Below, one piece after another: positions 43,603-48,807 of a DNA stretch of 48,807 nt. The stretch's first letter is position 1. Every line of letters begins with the position of its first letter. The position numbers and the translations under genes are program-made. The DNA is from UBA7239 sp035430165 (GTDB lineage Bacteria > Pseudomonadota > Gammaproteobacteria > Pseudomonadales > UBA7239): the NCBI GenBank assembly GCA_035430165.1, contig DAOMGE010000020.1, positions 1-48,807 of the forward strand, read 5' to 3'. The notes below the pieces were generated by a model. It searched no databases, was not told where the DNA came from, and worked only from the letters and a program-made list of their open reading frames with translations.

Positions 43603-43643
43603 TTTATTATCTGTTTGTCGATTTTTACAAGAGGAGAAATATT

Positions 43644-44360
43644 ATGGCTAATTTATTTCCGGTATACCTGTTTTCGGCATTGCTGCTGGCATGCAATGGC
43701 GCGGCAGCAGCTGATCCGGTCAAAAGTAAGCCGGTTGCTGCGTCAACGGTTATTCCGCAATACAAGCTCAGGCATGACCCGAAGGCGAAAACCGGTGAGG
43801 TTTGCCAGGCTTTTTTGAAGGTGCTGAACAGTACGCCGTATGAGGTGCTTTATCAGGATATTTTCCTGGATGTGCTCAAGGGAAAAGAGGGTTTTGAGCC
43901 AATGAATTGGCAGCACATTGAGGATGGCGAGCAAAAATATGGCGAGATGCCGATCAGGAAAATTGAAATGCTCAAGCAGCCGCATGCTGATGGCTTCAGG
44001 AAGTACAAGGAGTCTGTGGGAGGGTTTGATTATTACCTTTCACATGGCGTGATATTCCATGATGTTGATGTGAATGGCGTTGATATAGGAAAGGAATTGC
44101 CTATTATTTTGTATGTTAATAAAAGTCGAAAAACTCAAGATAAAAGAAATCACTGGGATTACGTTGTTGCGGAAAGTGACATGAGTTCTCCTAGTAAGCG
44201 CGCTTATATGAATGAAGGGATATTGAGTGTCAGTGATGATTCCCATATTTTTAAATATAAAGGTAATATTTACATTTTCTCTTCATTATATATGCCAAGA
44301 CCATATGTGATTGATATTTATCACAGTGTTTTTAGTTGTTCCTATGAGCTAATGAAATAG
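43644..44360 (+). CDS. Exported protein of unknown function, candidate immunity protein
   Basis: A GAGGAG site precedes the ATG at 43644, giving 238 residues; an upstream in-frame start at 43599 overlaps hlyD. The N-terminus is a signal sequence with two readings: cleavage at AAA-ADP (~residue 22) or a lipobox LLAC at ~residues 13-16. Either way the mature protein should face the periplasm. The mature part has two Cys (EVCQAF and FSCSYE) and many Tyr and Asp; I recognise no family. The last 300 bases are strongly A+T-rich (98 G/C in 44041-44340 by hand count) unlike its neighbours, suggesting foreign origin. It sits 36 bases before the RTX-lysozyme gene, the position expected of an immunity gene. 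That role is inferred. Confidence 0.78.
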   Translation: MANLFPVYLFSALLLACNGAAAADPVKSKPVAASTVIPQYKLRHDPKAKTGEVCQAFLKVLNSTPYEVLYQDIFLDVLKGKEGFEPMNWQHIEDGEQKYGEMPIRKIEMLKQPHADGFRKYKESVGGFDYYLSHGVIFHDVDVNGVDIGKELPIILYVNKSRKTQDKRNHWDYVVAESDMSSPSKRAYMNEGILSVSDDSHIFKYKGNIYIFSSLYMPRPYVIDIYHSVFSCSYELMK

Positions 44361-44396
44361 AAATACTTAACACGATTTGAATAGGGAGATTCAACT

Positions 44397-47300
44397 ATGA
44401 CTACCTTTGCCACAAGAGACTTATCTCAGTCGCCATATGACTCACTGTTGGCTTCTGTATTGGCAGCGTTAGAAGGCAATGCTTTATATGTGTATCTCGA
44501 TACAAAGGGTATAGCCACTATAGGGATAGGATGGAATCTGCAATCATCTGGTCATACGGAAGATTTTCTGGGTCAGGTAGTTGGCGTCAGGCGGAATAAT
44601 GAAAATATTCAGTACAAAGATGGATATGACTTTGATTCTTTGTTGTCAAGAGCTGTGGCCCTGACGGGTGGATCTTATTCGTCTGGTGGGGAACTTAGAA
44701 TTGTTACGGCCCAGGAACAAAAGTTAATAGATGGCCTGAACCAGGCGCTTCAGGATGCGCTTGTGAATCCGCCTGCGGGTCTGTTTTCGTTTGCGGATAA
44801 GAGTGTTACGGCGCAGCAGTTTTTTGCGGCACACAAGCAGGATTATGAGGATGCGCTGGATGCGGCGTTGGCTCACTTCGGTGTTATACCGATGAACAAT
44901 TCCGGCACCATTGATTTTCCGATGTCGCACGAGCGCATCGCGCTTTTTTCGATGGTTTTTAATACGTCCAACTGGGATCACGGCCCGAATGAGGGTTGGC
45001 CCGCAACCATTACATCCGACAAGGTTTATGGTGGTGCATTGATGGATGCGCTTAAAACCGATAATCGTGCGCGTGCCTGGTATGAAATTCGTTACAGGAC
45101 GGATGACCAGTATACGCGGCGATATGTCGAGTCGCAGATTTTTGGTCTTTATACTGATGCTGACAATGTTAGTGAAATTGACGCCAGAAAAGTGTTTGAG
45201 GCATTGACATCCTATCAGCCCAAGGCGGGTTTTGATGCAAGACTCTATGCTTTCAATTATGAGAAAGCACATGGCAGTTTCATCGACAGCACTGCATTAA
45301 ACCGTGATGCCCGTTTCACGAATGTGCTGCCGTATTTGCAGGGTGGTGAGGTCCAGACATTGCAGGAAATCCTGGCACCTGCAGCCAAAGTGCTGCTGGA
45401 TGCCTATACCAAGGGTGTGTCCGTCAATCCGCTTGATATCTATGTGGGTGCTGAAACGAATAACACAATCAAGGCCCGTAATCGCGATGGGTTTGTGCTG
45501 GACATAATGGGTGAGGCCTGCGAAAAGCCTTCTTTGTTAATTGGTGGGGCTGGATCGGATACGCTGACGGGTGGCGCAAAAGATGATTATCTGTATGGTG
45601 AATCGGACGTTGATACATTGGTTGCCAGCAAGGGATTTGATTATCTGGATGGTGGGGAAGGTGCTGATCAATATAATTTTGATCCCGATTTTGATAACGC
45701 AATAATTTCCGGTGATACAGACGGCGGCCAGCTGTCAATTCTGGGCGGTGTGGTATTCCGTCGTATTGGAGACGGTGGTGCCAGTCAAGACGGGCTCTAT
45801 GTCGCAATGGATGCAGCAGGAAAACCGGTTGCTGGCAAAGAAGGCTGGAGCGTTTCTGTGTCAACGGCAGTTGACGGTGATGTGGCCAGAACCACAGCCA
45901 CAGTTTCGATAAAGACAGATAACGGGAAATGTCACACGATTATTATTCATGATTTTTCATTATCTGACTCAGGCAATAACTTTGCCATTGATTTGCAGAA
46001 AGCGATTACATCACTGGATTTGGCGATTACCGGCAAGAGCCTGAGTGTGCGGTCAGAGATGGGCGACTGGAAAAAGGACTGGAATTACAATTTTCTGGGC
46101 TTGCTGATAAACAAGCCGGGTTATGCCCCTGATTTTGTTTACGAAGGCACGGCAAGTAGTGACGGTCTGAATGGTGCTGACTGGCTGGATCCGGCCAGTC
46201 GCGATATTCAGCGGGCAGTTGAATGGAGTGATGCGAACGACGAGTATTATGGTGATAGTGCTGATGCGGAACGAAACTGGTTCAAGGATGTGTTGCATGG
46301 GCTTGATGGCGATGACCTTATCACCGGTGATGGGAGCCGTACAAATTTCTCAGCAGGCAACGCTGACATTCTCGTAGGTGGTCGTGGTAAAGATGTTATT
46401 TATGGCGGCGGCGGCAATGACATGCTGTTTGCGTGGGAAGATTTTGGCAATGACAACATGCATCCTGCCACTGTGGGTCTGGACAAAGGCACATACAGCA
46501 CGCGCGCCGAAGCGTTGTACAGGGGAAAAATTGCCAGCATAGAAAATGAGGGAGACAGTAATTACCTGCATGGTGGTGATGGTGATGATTTTCTTGCAGG
46601 TGGCAGTTTTGATGATGTCCTGCTGGGAGGCATGGGGCATGACATCATTCTGGCAGGTGCAGGCAGGGACATTATCGCGTCCGGTGAAGATGCCGTTGAT
46701 AGTGTGAACACGGTTTACGGTGATTCTTTTGCACGCTGGACTGGCATTACCGGTTACACGCCGGATTTTATTGCGCCCGAAAAAATGCCGGTGATGGCCG
46801 CCGGCCAGGAAGATTACTCCCGTGCTTATTTCTATAAAGATAATGGCGGGGCCACAGAACTTCGCTACAACAACGCCAGTTATCAATCTGCAAACGCCGA
46901 CCCGTATAACATCGAAAAAAGACGAGTATTTAATTCGCAATTTGATGACGTGATTGTTGGCGGATCGGGCACCGATCTGATTTATGGTGAAATCGGTGAT
47001 GACACCATCAGTGGTGGCTCGGGTGATGACCAGTTGTTCGGCGATCGTGCCTGGAATTCATCGTATTTTTCATCCACATTCTTGCCGGGAACGGGAATTT
47101 TCCAGGGGCTTGATAAACAGTTTCACGGCAATGATGTCATTGATGGCGGTGCGGGTGCCGATGCCATTATTGGTGGTGCTGGCGACGACCGTATCAACGG
47201 CGGTGAAGGCGATGATTATATTTATGGCGATATCGGCATGTTGCGATTTGATAAGCCGGGTAATTTATCGGCAGATCCCGAAACCGCTATCAAGGCGACA

Positions 47301-48807
47301 GATGCCGGTTGGTGGGGCAATGATTTTATCGAGGCAGGTGCGGGTGATGATCTGGTTACTGGTGAGGGCGGCGACGATATTCTGGATGGCGGTGATGGCA
47401 ATGATGATCTGTATGGTGACTGGAACAATGCCCAGGGAACAGACATCCGTCTGCTGAATGCGCAATTCGGCAAGGATACGCTTTATGGGGGTCTCGGCAT
47501 TGACCAGTTAGTGGGTGGTGGCGGTGATGATATGTTGTCGGGTGGTGCAGGTGACGACATGCTGGTTGGTGATAACGGTGTCACCGGATCAGGGAATGAT
47601 GGCAAGGATTATCTCGATGGCGGTTCTGGCAATGACAAGCTTTACGGTGATGGAGCTGCAGACACGCTGATAGGCGGCACTGGCAATGATTTGCTGTTCG
47701 GTGGTGAGGGTAACGATAGTTACCTGATTAATGCGAACCAGGGACAGGATACGATTTCCGATACGGATGGCAGCAATACACTGGTTTTATCGGAAACATG
47801 GCTTAAAAAAGGTAATGTGATTTCGGAGAATGATGCAACGAGAATCCGGTTATACACCAGTGCAGATAAACAGAATTATGTAGATGTGGATAACAACACC
47901 TGGTTGGGTACCCTTAAAAACAATCTCAGGGATGCACAAGGAAACCGGCTAAAGGCTGTGAGTGACGTCGCGACGAAAAGTGGCCAGACTTGTCGGCCAG
48001 TGCTGCTGAGTGGCGTTGATTATGAACTGGATACCTCCGGCAAAAACAATGTCACGTTTCAGGTTGCCAGTGCGACTGGCAATGTCGATTTTCTCAAGGA
48101 TTTTATTGCAACAACATTGTATGAAGATGGATCTGCTTATCTTGAACTGTACGATTCAAGCCGGCGATATCTGACTGCCCATGTCACTGACTGGGTAGCC
48201 TTGTCCCATATCTCTGATATTAATAATAACCCTGCCAGTCTGTTCATGGATTACAGTGCCAATACGGTTGATGGCTTTGTTATCAGTGGCAGGGAAGGTG
48301 GTGACTCTATCAGGGGTGGTGTTGCCGCAGAGATTATCTATGGTAATGCCGGATTTGATCATTTGTATGGCGGCGCCGGTGATGATGTCTTGTATGGTGG
48401 CGCCGATACACTGGATACGAAATTTTCAGGCGGGAATTATCTGTATGGTGGTGACGGAAATGACACGCTTTATGGTGGCGATCAGCATGATTTGATGGAT
48501 GGGGAGGCCGGTGCAGACAGGATGGAGGGAGGTAAGGGCAACGATATCTATTATGTTGATAATCCGGGTGATGTTGTCTTTGAAAATGCTGGCGAAGGTG
48601 CTGATCTTCTCTACACAACAATCAGTTACAGCCTGCCCGATTATGTTGAGGATCTGCACTTGTCTGGTATGGCGTCGATCAATGGTTTTGGCAACAATGA
48701 TGTTAACTATATTACAGGTAATGAGGGCAGTAATATCCTTTCTGGTTTGGGAGGAAATGACCAGATTTCCGGAGGACTGGGCAACGATATTTTAAGCGGT
48801 GGTGTTG
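44397..48807 (+). CDS. Giant RTX protein with T4-lysozyme-like N-terminal domain (partial)
   Basis: GGGAG precedes the ATG at 44397, and the frame stays open for 1470 codons to the window edge. Residues 26-45 read EGNALYVYLDTKGIATIGIG: Glu26, Asp35 and Thr41 have the spacing 9 and 6 of Glu11, Asp20 and Thr26 in T4 lysozyme. RARAWYEIRY and RRYVESQIFGLY (~224-252) resemble the family's C-lobe. Domain ~14-255 is therefore a likely muramidase. Calcium-binding GGxGxDxLx repeats occur at ~382-410, ~633-760, ~850-1120 and from ~1301 on, separated by non-repeat islands (~410-630, ~762-842, ~1122-1300). VVFENAGEGADLLYTTISYSLPDYVEDL (two parts of a typical late RTX motif) lies near 1391-1420. The secretion signal lies beyond the window. 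The product is probably exported by the HlyB/HlyD pair just upstream. Confidence 0.9.
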   Translation, partial: MTTFATRDLSQSPYDSLLASVLAALEGNALYVYLDTKGIATIGIGWNLQSSGHTEDFLGQVVGVRRNNENIQYKDGYDFDSLLSRAVALTGGSYSSGGELRIVTAQEQKLIDGLNQALQDALVNPPAGLFSFADKSVTAQQFFAAHKQDYEDALDAALAHFGVIPMNNSGTIDFPMSHERIALFSMVFNTSNWDHGPNEGWPATITSDKVYGGALMDALKTDNRARAWYEIRYRTDDQYTRRYVESQIFGLYTDADNVSEIDARKVFEALTSYQPKAGFDARLYAFNYEKAHGSFIDSTALNRDARFTNVLPYLQGGEVQTLQEILAPAAKVLLDAYTKGVSVNPLDIYVGAETNNTIKARNRDGFVLDIMGEACEKPSLLIGGAGSDTLTGGAKDDYLYGESDVDTLVASKGFDYLDGGEGADQYNFDPDFDNAIISGDTDGGQLSILGGVVFRRIGDGGASQDGLYVAMDAAGKPVAGKEGWSVSVSTAVDGDVARTTATVSIKTDNGKCHTIIIHDFSLSDSGNNFAIDLQKAITSLDLAITGKSLSVRSEMGDWKKDWNYNFLGLLINKPGYAPDFVYEGTASSDGLNGADWLDPASRDIQRAVEWSDANDEYYGDSADAERNWFKDVLHGLDGDDLITGDGSRTNFSAGNADILVGGRGKDVIYGGGGNDMLFAWEDFGNDNMHPATVGLDKGTYSTRAEALYRGKIASIENEGDSNYLHGGDGDDFLAGGSFDDVLLGGMGHDIILAGAGRDIIASGEDAVDSVNTVYGDSFARWTGITGYTPDFIAPEKMPVMAAGQEDYSRAYFYKDNGGATELRYNNASYQSANADPYNIEKRRVFNSQFDDVIVGGSGTDLIYGEIGDDTISGGSGDDQLFGDRAWNSSYFSSTFLPGTGIFQGLDKQFHGNDVIDGGAGADAIIGGAGDDRINGGEGDDYIYGDIGMLRFDKPGNLSADPETAIKATDAGWWGNDFIEAGAGDDLVTGEGGDDILDGGDGNDDLYGDWNNAQGTDIRLLNAQFGKDTLYGGLGIDQLVGGGGDDMLSGGAGDDMLVGDNGVTGSGNDGKDYLDGGSGNDKLYGDGAADTLIGGTGNDLLFGGEGNDSYLINANQGQDTISDTDGSNTLVLSETWLKKGNVISENDATRIRLYTSADKQNYVDVDNNTWLGTLKNNLRDAQGNRLKAVSDVATKSGQTCRPVLLSGVDYELDTSGKNNVTFQVASATGNVDFLKDFIATTLYEDGSAYLELYDSSRRYLTAHVTDWVALSHISDINNNPASLFMDYSANTVDGFVISGREGGDSIRGGVAAEIIYGNAGFDHLYGGAGDDVLYGGADTLDTKFSGGNYLYGGDGNDTLYGGDQHDLMDGEAGADRMEGGKGNDIYYVDNPGDVVFENAGEGADLLYTTISYSLPDYVEDLHLSGMASINGFGNNDVNYITGNEGSNILSGLGGNDQISGGLGNDILSGGV

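Noticed and set aside
44397..45200. Lysozyme signature as evidence of a prophage endolysin
   Set aside because: No holin, spanin, integrase or phage structural gene is present, and the domain is fused in frame to RTX repeats behind a type I exporter.
46984..47457. 157-codon plus-strand frame inside the RTX gene
   Set aside because: Out-of-frame shadow of the RTX repeats; Met-rich translation reflects repeated GATGA triplets.
46000..48807. Repetitive GGTGGTGATGG-like DNA as a CRISPR or noncoding repeat array
   Set aside because: The repeats are imperfect, follow codon periodicity in one open frame, and encode the GGxGxDxLx calcium-binding nonapeptide.

Overview
The window is ordinary chromosomal DNA from a gammaproteobacterium, roughly 50% G+C by eye. 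The evidence is the fabA/fabB pair for unsaturated fatty acids, the DUF2058 (YaiL) gene, epmA, the complete tol-pal-cpoB cluster and a gltA gene divergent from sdhCDAB. I cannot place it to family. A single tRNA gene, tRNA-Leu(CAA), is present. There are no rRNA genes, CRISPR arrays, insertion sequences or phage structural genes.

Layout. 1-3.8 kb: the end of an unidentified gene, then DUF1993, DUF2058, methyltransferase and FemAB-like genes on + and a DUF2889 gene on -. 3.9-13.1 kb: tRNA-Leu(CAA) on -, then queA-tgt for the wobble base queuosine, an inverted 495-residue membrane protein where yajC usually sits, secD-secF, and a membrane-anchored GH3 glycosidase. 13.1-21 kb: fabA-fabB on -, galU and a CpsG-type phosphomannomutase on + (nucleotide-sugar supply), two small hypotheticals, and ispB-pgi on -. 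21-30.7 kb: ruvB-ybgC-tolQ-tolR-tolA-tolB-pal-cpoB-epmA followed by a sulfatase. 30.7-37.8 kb: gltA on - facing sdhCDAB on +, then a small lipoprotein gene and lpdA. 37.8-39.8 kb: an apparent Fur-controlled iron-uptake pair, a cupredoxin-like protein and an FTR1 permease fused to a barrel-like domain. 39.8 kb to the end: a type I secretion operon.

The last region is the most unusual. It encodes an HlyB-like ABC exporter, an HlyD-like adaptor, a small exported protein of unknown function with A+T-rich DNA, and a giant RTX protein (at least 1470 residues, still open at the window edge). The RTX protein's first ~250 residues carry a T4-lysozyme-type signature: Glu26, Asp35 and Thr41 have exactly the spacing of Glu11, Asp20 and Thr26 of T4 lysozyme. 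A matching C-lobe motif follows. I infer a type I-secreted peptidoglycan hydrolase, with the small exported protein just upstream as a candidate periplasmic immunity protein.

Other departures from the usual gammaproteobacterial layout are the absence of yajC beside secDF, ruvB without ruvC-ruvA, lpdA without sucAB, a TonB-like proline-rich linker in TolA, and the FTR1-barrel fusion with a possible internal translation start.
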